Position numbers and translations under genes: made by a program. From Pirellulales bacterium (GTDB lineage Bacteria; Planctomycetota; Planctomycetia; Pirellulales; Thermoguttaceae), in assembly GCA_030642635.1 (NCBI GenBank), contig DAOWNK010000218.1, positions 1 to 5,496 of the forward strand: a DNA stretch of 5,496 nucleotides, given 5' to 3'. Shown here in pieces: positions 1 to 5,453 of the stretch. Within the stretch, counting starts at the first letter, position 1; the number at the start of each line of letters is the position of its first letter. The notes beneath the pieces were generated by a model, which saw only the letters and a list, made by a program, of their open reading frames with translations, was not told where the DNA came from and did not search any database.

Positions 1-172
1 CCCAGAGTCCAGCTGACCTGTAGGGCGGGCTACGTACCGGCTTGACGAAGCGAACCTGCTGATCGCGGGTTCGGCGGACGAGGGGTAATAAAGGTTCGGG
101 CGACGCGCGACGTTTTTGGCGTTCCTCCGAAACATAACCAGAACCAATGTGAACAATAGTGGAGAGCCTGGG

Positions 173-745
173 ATGAAGGTCTTCACAACTGGTCAGGTCG
201 CCAAATTCTGTAAGGTGGCCCCGCGCACCGTAAGCAAATGGTTTGACTCGGGCCGGCTGAAGGGGTATCGAATCCCCGGATCGCAAGACCGCCGTATTCC
301 CAGGGAATATTTGATCAGATTCCTCAAAGAGCACGGTATGCCTTTGGGTGATCTTGAAGATGAGGCCATGGCCAAAATCCTCATAGTCGCCCAAGACCAG
401 GTCTTGATCGAAAACCTCAAGCGTGAACTGCCCATAGAACGCTCGTTCAAGGTGGCGGTTGCGGCCAGCGGTTTCGATGCCGGAATACAAGCCGAGAGTT
501 TCCATCCGGATTGCATTATTTGCGATTTCTCGATCGGACGCACCGAAGCGTTGCAGATCTGTCAGAATCTTCGCCGAAACAGCGAGTTTACAGAGACTAT
601 TCTCATCGCGCTGTTGCCCGACGACGGCAGTTCCACCAGCTTCGATCGATCGAGTATCAACGAAACGTTTAAGAAACCATTCGACGCCGCATTGCTGGCC
701 GAGCGACTGCGGACGTTGATCGGTGCGAAAAAAGAGCTTGTTTAG
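173..745 (+). CDS. Helix-turn-helix protein with C-terminal degenerate receiver (REC) domain
   Basis: The protein has 190 residues. Residues 3-52 form an excisionase/MerR-type (HTH_17-like) DNA-binding domain: TTGQVAKFCKVAPRTVSKW gives the two helices, and the RIPGSQDRRIPREYL stretch gives the wing. Residues 67-184 look like a response-regulator receiver domain: beta1 KILIV, likely phospho-acceptor D118 in PDCIICDF, and the KPF motif with K168. The acidic pair that normally follows beta1 and binds Mg2+ is replaced by A73-Q74, and the usual Thr/Ser after beta4 is Leu (about L148), so classical phosphorylation switching is doubtful. I chose ATG 173 because GGAGAG (161-166) lies six bases upstream; an in-frame TTG at 116 has no such site. 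The HTH-then-REC order is, as I recall, common in Planctomycetes. Likely a cytoplasmic transcription regulator; no partner kinase or target is visible. A hairpin terminator follows. Confidence 0.85.
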   Translation: MKVFTTGQVAKFCKVAPRTVSKWFDSGRLKGYRIPGSQDRRIPREYLIRFLKEHGMPLGDLEDEAMAKILIVAQDQVLIENLKRELPIERSFKVAVAASGFDAGIQAESFHPDCIICDFSIGRTEALQICQNLRRNSEFTETILIALLPDDGSSTSFDRSSINETFKKPFDAALLAERLRTLIGAKKELV

Positions 746-784
746 ACGCAAGCGTATAAATCCATTTCGCCGATTCCACTCAAC

Positions 785-820
785 CCGTCGCGGACGGACC
801 CCCGCGACGGATAATTTTTT
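785..820 (+). terminator. Intrinsic terminator after the HTH-REC gene
   Basis: A perfect 9-bp stem, CCGTCGCGG (785-793) with CCGCGACGG (802-810), encloses an 8-base loop and is followed by ATAATTTTTT (811-820). It starts about 40 bases after the stop codon of the HTH-REC gene, the right place to end that transcript. It also separates that gene from the small ORF downstream, so the two are probably not a simple operon. Confidence 0.75.
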
Positions 821-852
821 ATGTTATGAGTGATCTCTTGTGCTCGTCCAAA

Positions 853-1041
853 ATGGACAAAACGGCCCTTTCTGTGGCTTCGCTGACCGACGAGCCGGAC
901 GATCTGGCATTTTGGCTTTCCAAGACGCCGCAGGAACGGCTCGCTGCGGTGGAGTTCCTCCGAACGGTCAACTATGGCTACGATCCGACTACCGACCGAC
1001 TTCAAAGAGTTCTTAGAGTTACTCAACTCGGAACAGATTGA
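853..1041 (+). CDS. Small protein of the type found upstream of minimal nucleotidyltransferases (putative antitoxin-like partner)
   Basis: The protein has 62 residues, starting MDKTALSVASL and containing DDLAFWLSKTPQERLAAVEF and a NYGYDPTTDRLQRVL tail. From memory this matches a widespread short family beginning MDKT, with a W-x-S/A-K/R-T-P-x-E-R-L core, usually encoded just ahead of a small nucleotidyltransferase resembling AbiEii/MNT-type toxin or antitoxin genes; the molecular role is not established to my knowledge. I chose ATG 853 because the family starts at MDKT. An in-frame ATG at 826 would add nine residues (MSDLLCSSK), and neither start has a clear Shine-Dalgarno site. The last 68 bases overlap the start of a truncated nucleotidyltransferase reading frame at 974, which supports the family assignment. 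The gene sits just behind a terminator, so its promoter is unclear; it may be read by leak-through or be silent. Confidence 0.65.
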   Translation: MDKTALSVASLTDEPDDLAFWLSKTPQERLAAVEFLRTVNYGYDPTTDRLQRVLRVTQLGTD

Positions 1042-1054
1042 GTACCTGCCGTAG
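974..1054 (+). pseudogene. 5' stub of a small nucleotidyltransferase gene
   Basis: Starting at ATG 974, in a different frame from the small ORF it overlaps, the sequence reads MATIRLPTDFKEFLELLN then SEQIEYLP and a stop at 1052-1054. The LPxDFKEFLxLLNxxxxEYL pattern is, from memory, the N-terminus of small nucleotidyltransferase-like proteins that continue with a V-V/I-G-G-Y-A-V catalytic-loop region. Here the match stops right after EYL (1048), and no GGYAV loop or later Asp motif follows in any frame, so the product could not be an enzyme. The overlap with the upstream gene is probably ancestral, since both frames look family-like across it. The alternative is chance resemblance in 26 residues, but about 19 agree with the pattern I remember and the gene order is correct. 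Confidence 0.55.
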
Positions 1055-1077
1055 CACCAGAAGGTTTATTGTCAAAT

Positions 1078-4000
1078 TTAGTCGTCAAGTTGAGTCGTGG
1101 GCACCAGGGCTAAAGATGCAAAAACCGGGTAGTTGCACGAACAGCCGTGGGCGAAGTTAGGGAGGTTCAACAGCCCGTCGGCCGCGATCAGGCTGTTAGT
1201 ACATCCGGAGCGGACGCCGCGGAGATACGTCTGGCGACAGGTCGAGAAGTCGAAGTAGGAGACATGTGCGTCGCGGATTAGAGCCATGTGTTCGCCCGCG
1301 ATTGCGCGGTTACAGCCTCGGGTGACGTTGTTCGGGTTTCCTCCCCAGAATCGGCCCGGCAATTGGGAACCGGTGCGGGGGTCATACATTTCCCCGAGTT
1401 GCGTAATCAGCCGGTCGCAATGAAGCATGGGCCCGCCCATGCCAGGTCGAGCCATGTAGGGCCAATTGAAGTAGCTGCCCTTAATCGCCTTGTCCCACAG
1501 CAACGAGCCGTCCTTTCCGGCGTATGCACTGACGGTCTTGTAGACTGCAAGCAGGATATCGTTGGCTTCTGAATAGCCCAACCACAATGGGTGTCGTTTT
1601 GGGTCTTGTACTTTCATGGCCACCTGCCAGAGTTGTTTGCCGCTGGAGGCGTCCAGCGCCACAAGCGAGCCTTTGGGCTCGGTCACTTTACCTTTACGGT
1701 CGGGCAGCAAGGCGTCCGCACAGAAGACTTTTCCGCTGCCAACGGCGAAATCGACCAGTTGCCCACCGGCTTGATACTTCCATCTGGTGTCTCCGGTTTT
1801 GCGATCCACGCAAAACAGAACCTTTCCCGCTGCACCGATCAGGCAATCGTTCCAGATTCGGACATCTCGCCAAGCAGCTCCCTCGACGGGACTGGGAATT
1901 TTAGATAGCGTCGAACCGGTGGCGGCGTCGATGCGAAAACAGGTCCCGCCCGAAAGCACGTAGACGCTGTCTGCACCGGCAACATACTTGAAACGACGGC
2001 GATGCGTATCCAGATCGGTTTCCGGCAGCGCGCTGGTCCAGAGTCGGCGGCCGGTGTAGATATCCACCGCGTGCAGCTTCGGGAAGACCTGGAAGAACAT
2101 CCGTCCGCCGACAACCAGCGGCGTAGGCGCACAGAAATGCGTGTAGTCCCACGCTGGAAAGAGCATATCGACCGCCCCGCCGAACCAGAGCACGCCGAAC
2201 GGCGGTTTGACCAGTTTGTCGCGAGAGACAAGGCTGTTGCCGGCGTCGCCGTTTTCGTGGGTCCAGTCGGCCGAGCCGGCCAGGGCGCCTGCACGCCGAA
2301 GTAACGCAAACTCACCGGCCCGGCTTACCTCAGCGCCCGTCAACCCGGCCGCCTTGACCGAACCGGCAAACGCCTCTTGCCTGTCGGCCGGCACCGGCAG
2401 ACAGGCCACCCCGCCGTAAGGGCGCAGGGAGCGAAAGACCCGTTTGGCAAGTTCCTCGCCGGAGTCCAATCCGGCCGCAGCCGGGTTTTCCGAAACGATC
2501 AGGCTGGCGATATATGGTGGGAACTGGTACGAAAGCGTGGCGCCTTGATGCACGACGATTCGCCTGCCGTACAGGCCGGCTTTGTCGAACTCACTGCGGA
2601 GCTTTTGCACCACGGCCGCGTCCGGATCGACGGCAATCACGTGCAGTTTCGATCGGGTGGCCAGTTCCGCCGCCAGCCGGCCGGAACCCACACCGAGCAT
2701 AAGACAATATCCCTCCTTCACGTCCGTTGCCTTTAGGATATTGTCGGCCACTTGTGCCCATTGATCGGCTACGGCGGGAGCGGGTTTTTGTTCGGCCGTC
2801 GCGTGGATATTCGGCCTGATTTTCTTTGGCCCGAAGGCATAGATACTGCCCTCGCGCGTAACGACAAACAGCTTGCCGTCGGCGGCCAGCATTCTCGAAG
2901 GGGTACCCTCGATGTCGGCCTGCCATGAAACTTTCGGCGAGCCGCCTTGCTCTGGGATGTCGACGGCTGCTACCACACCGTTAGTGCCGCCGTAAAGCCG
3001 CGAGCCTGCCTTGATGTGCACCTTCAGTTGGGACTCAAGGCTCCAGATTCGATTGAACGCCATGGTTTTCCACTGGACGAATTGCATCGGCTCGCCCCAT
3101 CCACTCGTACAAGTTACACCCCATTTGGAATTGGTAAGGTCCCGGGCCACAATCGCATCGTAGCCGACACCCGCCGGCCGATAACCTTGCTGCTTGTTGA
3201 CCGGGCAAGAATAGTAGACTGCCTCCTTAGTAAGGACCGGCTCGCGGAACTCGCCAAGCTCTTTGGCATTGGCCGGGTCGATTTGCAGCCGAGGATGTGC
3301 ACGCAAGGCGTGTTTTTCCCCGCTACGGGGCGAGCTGCCAGTCCACCACGACAAATGGGTTAGCGTGGCCGGCTTATGGCAGCGGACTAAACGCTTGCCG
3401 TCTCGCTCCACCGTTGGAACGTTTCCGGCCTTTGCCCATCGCTGCACCGTTTGCAACGAGACATTTGCTCGTTTGGCAAAATCCTCGAAGCTTACCAATT
3501 CCTCGGGCCGATTCAACTCTTTGGTGGAGGCGTCAGAGGGCATCAGGCCGTACAGGTCGCCACTTTGAAAGAAGTATTTCCCTGTGCCACAAACGTACCA
3601 ACTGCCCTTGGCAAGCGCCACTCGCCCACCCCAGCCTGATGTGTAGGGGTCCATCCGGCCGGAGCGTCGGTCGAAAAAGCCCGGCAAAGCCCTTCCGCTG
3701 GGAACGACCAGTTTTTCGCCCAACACGGCAAGATACCCCTGTGGCGAAAGCCCTCCCTCTCGCCGTGCGCCGTGGTCGATAAGCCCATCCTTCAGGTAGC
3801 CTGTGTCCTTGTTTGACCAAACCGGTTTGCCGGTTTCCGCATCGAGTGCGTAAACATAAACGCCTTCAAACGGCCAGATGCCGGCGGCGAAATAGATTTT
3901 CCCGTCGGCCGTCACCGGCCCGCCGCGAGCAGGATAAAGTGAAATCAGCCGATCGTTTCCCAGCACCTTGCGGTCCTTGCAGTCGGCCGGCAGCCCGCGG

Positions 4001-4464
4001 AACTTCCATGTCAATTTCCCGTCGGCGGCATTAAGGCAATAAAGGTAACCGTCATCCGAGACGAAATAGACCTTGCCTTTCGAGGCCACCGGTGCAAACC
4101 GCACCGGACCGTCCGTGTAGAACTTCCACCGCTGGGCGCCGGTGGCGGTATCTACCGCCGCGAGGCTGTCGGTAACCATCGAAGGCACAAACATTGTCTT
4201 GCCCATCACCACCGGCTCGTACGATGTGTCGAAGCAAAGCCGGGGATACTTCGGCCACGCCGGCCGTGGCGTCGGCAGCCGGCGGACCCATTGAAGATGC
4301 AGTTCGGCAGGAAGCTGCTCGGGCGAGGCGGCCGTCCGACCCGCGTCGTACCGCCACTGCGGCCAGTCGACGGCAAACGCACGTGTTCCGGCAAACCAAC
4401 CGGCACAGACAAACAGTGATATTGCTAAAACCTTTCCGCCAACCATGTTAGATCGCTTGTTCAT
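1078..4464 (-). CDS. Exported PQQ-like beta-propeller protein with embedded HTH-like and methyltransferase-like domains
   Basis: The protein has 1128 residues. ATG 4464 is the start because AAGGAG (4471-4476) lies six bases upstream, a near-consensus promoter lies just beyond, and it opens a signal peptide (MNKR...; hydrophobic residues 12-26; likely cleavage after AFA, A31). N-terminal PQQ-type blades include DWPQWRYD (33-40), AAVDTATGAQRW (102-113), YLYCLNAADGKLTW (140-153) and VYVYALDAETGKPVW (202-216). Residues 323-362 look like an excisionase-type helix-turn-helix. Residues about 565-725 look like a class I methyltransferase, with LGVGSG (590-595) and acidic D613 in HVIAVDPD. A second propeller portion starts at ADWTHENGD (732-740), with repeats such as LHAVDIYTGRRLW (797-809), and the tail carries C1076, C1088, C1108 and C1110. 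From memory, Planctomycetes encode similar BamB-like/methyltransferase fusions, of unknown substrate. It probably acts in the periplasm or at the envelope. The C-terminus may be shortened. Enzymatic activity is unproven. Confidence 0.85.
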   Translation of the reverse strand: MNKRSNMVGGKVLAISLFVCAGWFAGTRAFAVDWPQWRYDAGRTAASPEQLPAELHLQWVRRLPTPRPAWPKYPRLCFDTSYEPVVMGKTMFVPSMVTDSLAAVDTATGAQRWKFYTDGPVRFAPVASKGKVYFVSDDGYLYCLNAADGKLTWKFRGLPADCKDRKVLGNDRLISLYPARGGPVTADGKIYFAAGIWPFEGVYVYALDAETGKPVWSNKDTGYLKDGLIDHGARREGGLSPQGYLAVLGEKLVVPSGRALPGFFDRRSGRMDPYTSGWGGRVALAKGSWYVCGTGKYFFQSGDLYGLMPSDASTKELNRPEELVSFEDFAKRANVSLQTVQRWAKAGNVPTVERDGKRLVRCHKPATLTHLSWWTGSSPRSGEKHALRAHPRLQIDPANAKELGEFREPVLTKEAVYYSCPVNKQQGYRPAGVGYDAIVARDLTNSKWGVTCTSGWGEPMQFVQWKTMAFNRIWSLESQLKVHIKAGSRLYGGTNGVVAAVDIPEQGGSPKVSWQADIEGTPSRMLAADGKLFVVTREGSIYAFGPKKIRPNIHATAEQKPAPAVADQWAQVADNILKATDVKEGYCLMLGVGSGRLAAELATRSKLHVIAVDPDAAVVQKLRSEFDKAGLYGRRIVVHQGATLSYQFPPYIASLIVSENPAAAGLDSGEELAKRVFRSLRPYGGVACLPVPADRQEAFAGSVKAAGLTGAEVSRAGEFALLRRAGALAGSADWTHENGDAGNSLVSRDKLVKPPFGVLWFGGAVDMLFPAWDYTHFCAPTPLVVGGRMFFQVFPKLHAVDIYTGRRLWTSALPETDLDTHRRRFKYVAGADSVYVLSGGTCFRIDAATGSTLSKIPSPVEGAAWRDVRIWNDCLIGAAGKVLFCVDRKTGDTRWKYQAGGQLVDFAVGSGKVFCADALLPDRKGKVTEPKGSLVALDASSGKQLWQVAMKVQDPKRHPLWLGYSEANDILLAVYKTVSAYAGKDGSLLWDKAIKGSYFNWPYMARPGMGGPMLHCDRLITQLGEMYDPRTGSQLPGRFWGGNPNNVTRGCNRAIAGEHMALIRDAHVSYFDFSTCRQTYLRGVRSGCTNSLIAADGLLNLPNFAHGCSCNYPVFASLALVPTTQLDD
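2290..2772 (-). other. Class I methyltransferase-like domain inside the propeller protein (residues about 565-725)
   Basis: Motif I is LMLGVGSGRLAAELA (588-602), with the glycine loop that contacts S-adenosylmethionine. Motif II is HVIAVDPD (608-615), where D613 would hold the ribose hydroxyls, followed by the VVQKLRSEFDKAGL helix. The next strand, RRIVVHQGATL (634-644), fits motif III. The motif IV region reads YIASLIVSENP, with Ser-Glu-Asn where many catalytic families have an Asp/Asn-Pro-Pro-Tyr-type motif. The fold call is fairly safe; catalysis and substrate are not known. Boundaries are approximate. Confidence 0.75.
3379..3498 (-). other. Helix-turn-helix-like segment inside the propeller protein (residues 323-362)
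   Basis: The segment begins LVSFEDFAKRANVSLQTVQRW and continues AKAGNVPTVERDGKRLVRC. It has the layout of an excisionase/MerR N-terminal DNA-binding unit: first helix, turn at N334-V335-S336, recognition helix 337-346, G347, then a short wing. It matches the HTH of the regulator at 173-745 with identical spacing: A-K-x3-V-x3-T-V-x2-W-x3-G. It is in frame with the rest of the large ORF, with no stop or frameshift around it. Since the host protein carries a signal peptide, DNA binding is not an obvious function; the fold may have been reused for structure or for protein contacts. Confidence 0.65.
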
Positions 4465-4507
4465 CACCGGCTCCTTTGCAAGAAAAATTGTCGTGAACCA
4501 ATCATTT

Positions 4508-4536
4508 ACTCTAGCAGAACAAATCTGGCTTGTCAA
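4508..4536 (-). promoter_or_regulatory. Sigma70-type promoter of the propeller gene
   Basis: Read on the - strand: TTGACA (4536-4531), a 17-base spacer, then TAGAGT (4513-4508), with TG at the extended -10 position (TGC directly before TAGAGT). Transcription would start near 4501, giving a leader of about 37 bases before ATG 4464, with AAGGAG in place. This supports the shorter start of the large gene. Confidence 0.7.
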
Positions 4537-4555
4537 ACTCTGCAAGTCCTTGCCA

Positions 4556-4583
4556 TTGCATTTGATTTCTGATAGTATATAAT
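4556..4583 (+). promoter_or_regulatory. Possible promoter of the + strand exported-protein gene
   Basis: A perfect TATAAT (4578-4583) is preceded at 16 bases by TTGCAT (4556-4561), a weak -35 matching three of six consensus positions. The surrounding A+T-rich sequence is unusual for this window. If used, the leader would be about 190 bases long and would carry the whole nested inverted repeat at 4644-4729. No better + strand promoter is visible between the repeat and ATG 4778. Confidence 0.4.
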
Positions 4584-4643
4584 CATCTTTAATAGCTCGC
4601 CAACGATCCGCCGTTAATAACCCGCCAACCACAAAGACCTTTG

Positions 4644-4729
4644 CTGCAAAGCCGCGACCATTGGTCGCGGATCACCCGACAGCGAGTCGATAACCCGAAC
4701 AACCGCGACCAATGGTCGCGGCTTTGCAG
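4644..4729. repeat. Nested 27-bp perfect inverted repeat (REP-like intergenic element)
   Basis: The arms 4644-4670 and 4703-4729 are exact reverse complements over 27 bases, separated by 32 bases. Each arm also contains its own 19-base palindrome: CCGCGACCATTGGTCGCGG at 4652-4670 and CCGCGACCAATGGTCGCGG at 4703-4721. As RNA or single-stranded DNA it could form either one long stem or two separate hairpins. No T-run follows, so it is not a standard terminator. It looks like a dispersed intergenic repeat unit (REP/BIME-like), but copies elsewhere cannot be seen from this window. Confidence 0.85.
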
Positions 4730-4777
4730 TGGATAATTCCCGGACACCCTCACATATTTACAACCGGAGGCAAGAAA

Positions 4778-5398
4778 ATGTCAGGCTCGAAAATTCTCCA
4801 AACGGTTTCGGCAATATCGGTCTCGTGTACGGTATTGTTCTTGTGCACAATTGCAACCGCCGAGGAAACGGTTGGCAAGCGACCCTATGAAATGGTCTGG
4901 GCGAACCGGACCGAGGACACGCGGCCGCCGTTGGTTGACTTCGAGAATCTCGACGGTTGGACGGTCGAGTGTCGCGACGCCGTGGCGCAGTTCACACCGT
5001 CGCGCGGGCAACAGCTTTGGGGCAAGCACGTCGGCCGGCTCGTCTATTGCGGCGACGGTGAGAATCCTGCGATCACAATCCGTCCTCCAAAGCCGATGCT
5101 GCTCTCTCCGCCCTTCGACTGTGTAAACTTGTGGCTCTACGGAAACAACATATTCGGCCGAGACAAGACCACCCCGCCGGTCGGAATTACCGTCTTGCTG
5201 CGCGGTGGCGACAACCAATTAGTCAGGGTTTCGATGGGCAAGGTCCGTTGGAAGGAGTGGTGGGTAATGCACTGCCGGTTGACTTCTAAGCAGTCGACAA
5301 TACTCAAAGACGGCGCTTCTCTGGAAGGCATCGAGATAACCGGGGGTAAGAACAAGACTGCACTTTCTGAAAAAACAGCGATAATTGGTATACACTAA
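4778..5398 (+). CDS. Exported beta-sandwich-like protein of unknown function, apparently 3'-truncated
   Basis: The frame encodes 206 residues. ATG 4778 is chosen because CGGAGG (4765-4770) lies seven bases upstream and it opens a signal peptide (MSGSKILQ..., hydrophobic to about residue 26, likely cleavage after ATA at A28). The mature part begins near KRPYEMVWANRTEDTRPPLV, then DFENLDGWTVE, ITIRPPKP, FDCVNLWLYGNN, and KVRWKEWWVMHCRLT. The alternating strand pattern and the 'DFEN-LDGW' opening suggest a galactose-binding or carbohydrate-binding-type beta-sandwich. From memory, very similar N-termini occur in much longer Planctomycetes proteins. After EITGGKNK (about 5355) the sequence TALSEKTAIIGIH no longer looks family-like, and an IS-like end follows, so the real gene was probably interrupted. 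Function unknown; likely envelope-located or secreted. Confidence 0.7.
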   Translation: MSGSKILQTVSAISVSCTVLFLCTIATAEETVGKRPYEMVWANRTEDTRPPLVDFENLDGWTVECRDAVAQFTPSRGQQLWGKHVGRLVYCGDGENPAITIRPPKPMLLSPPFDCVNLWLYGNNIFGRDKTTPPVGITVLLRGGDNQLVRVSMGKVRWKEWWVMHCRLTSKQSTILKDGASLEGIEITGGKNKTALSEKTAIIGIH

Positions 5399-5453
5399 AA
5401 AAGGCTCTTCCATCATGCTGCGGTTTCAAAACAAGCCGCACAATGGAGGAGCC
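5397..5453 (-). terminator. Long hairpin with T-tract on the - strand, covering a + strand ribosome binding site
   Basis: The outer stem pairs 5403-5413 (GGCTCTTCCAT) with 5443-5453 (ATGGAGGAGCC), 11 pairs including one G-T. The inner stem pairs 5419-5426 with 5433-5440, 8 pairs including one G-T, around loop CAAAAC. On the - strand the stem is followed by TTTTTT (5402-5397), the form of an intrinsic terminator for transcription entering from the right. On the + strand the 3' arm contains GGAGGA (5445-5450), the ribosome binding site of the next ORF, so + strand read-through RNA would hide that site. Confidence 0.55.

Larger units (their letters stand above)
4465..4777. other. Divergent intergenic region between the two exported-protein genes
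   Basis: This 313-bp stretch has no convincing gene. It contains, left to right, the ribosome binding site and promoter of the - strand propeller gene, a short palindrome GCAAGTCCTTGC (4542-4553), a possible + strand promoter, two imperfect 17-bp direct repeats (4588-4604 and 4613-4629), a nested 27-bp inverted repeat (4644-4729), and the ribosome binding site CGGAGG (4765-4770) of the + strand gene. The stretch 4465-4632 is also open on the - strand as an N-terminal extension of the large gene, but that part lies around and upstream of the promoter and is not expected to be translated. Confidence 0.8.

Noticed and set aside
17..88. Possible tail of an upstream gene (frame reading ...YRLDEANLLIAGSADEG, stop at 86)
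   Set aside because: An in-frame stop at 14-16 leaves only 23 codons without a start, and no family could be recognised. It may be a decayed gene end but cannot be supported.
116..172. Upstream TTG start for the HTH-REC protein
   Set aside because: The 19 extra residues do not look like part of the HTH fold, and ATG 173 has a well-placed GGAGAG.
742..1026. - strand ORF opposite the small partner protein
   Set aside because: It runs antisense through the terminator and through the family-like small ORF, and has no recognisable motif.
1049..1077. Continuation of the nucleotidyltransferase after a short deletion (GCCGTAGCA resembling the A-V-A of a GGYAVA motif)
   Set aside because: The reading after it (PEGLLSNLVVK) does not match the expected H-G-x-P-R region, so the resemblance is probably chance.
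1288..4034. Many open frames on the + strand opposite the large gene (for example 3297-3782, 2377-2736, 1587-1904)
   Set aside because: They are low-complexity Arg/Pro/Ser-rich shadows of the high-GC - strand gene, with no family motifs and no consistent ribosome binding sites.
4465..4632. N-terminal extension of the large - strand ORF by 56 residues
   Set aside because: It spans the near-consensus promoter at 4508-4536, lacks a good ribosome binding site at its own ATG, and would bury the signal peptide. ATG 4464 has AAGGAG at the right distance.
4781..5416. - strand and alternate + strand ORFs overlapping the exported beta-sandwich gene
   Set aside because: The + strand frame at 4778 has a signal peptide, a strong ribosome binding site and family-like content; the others have none of these.
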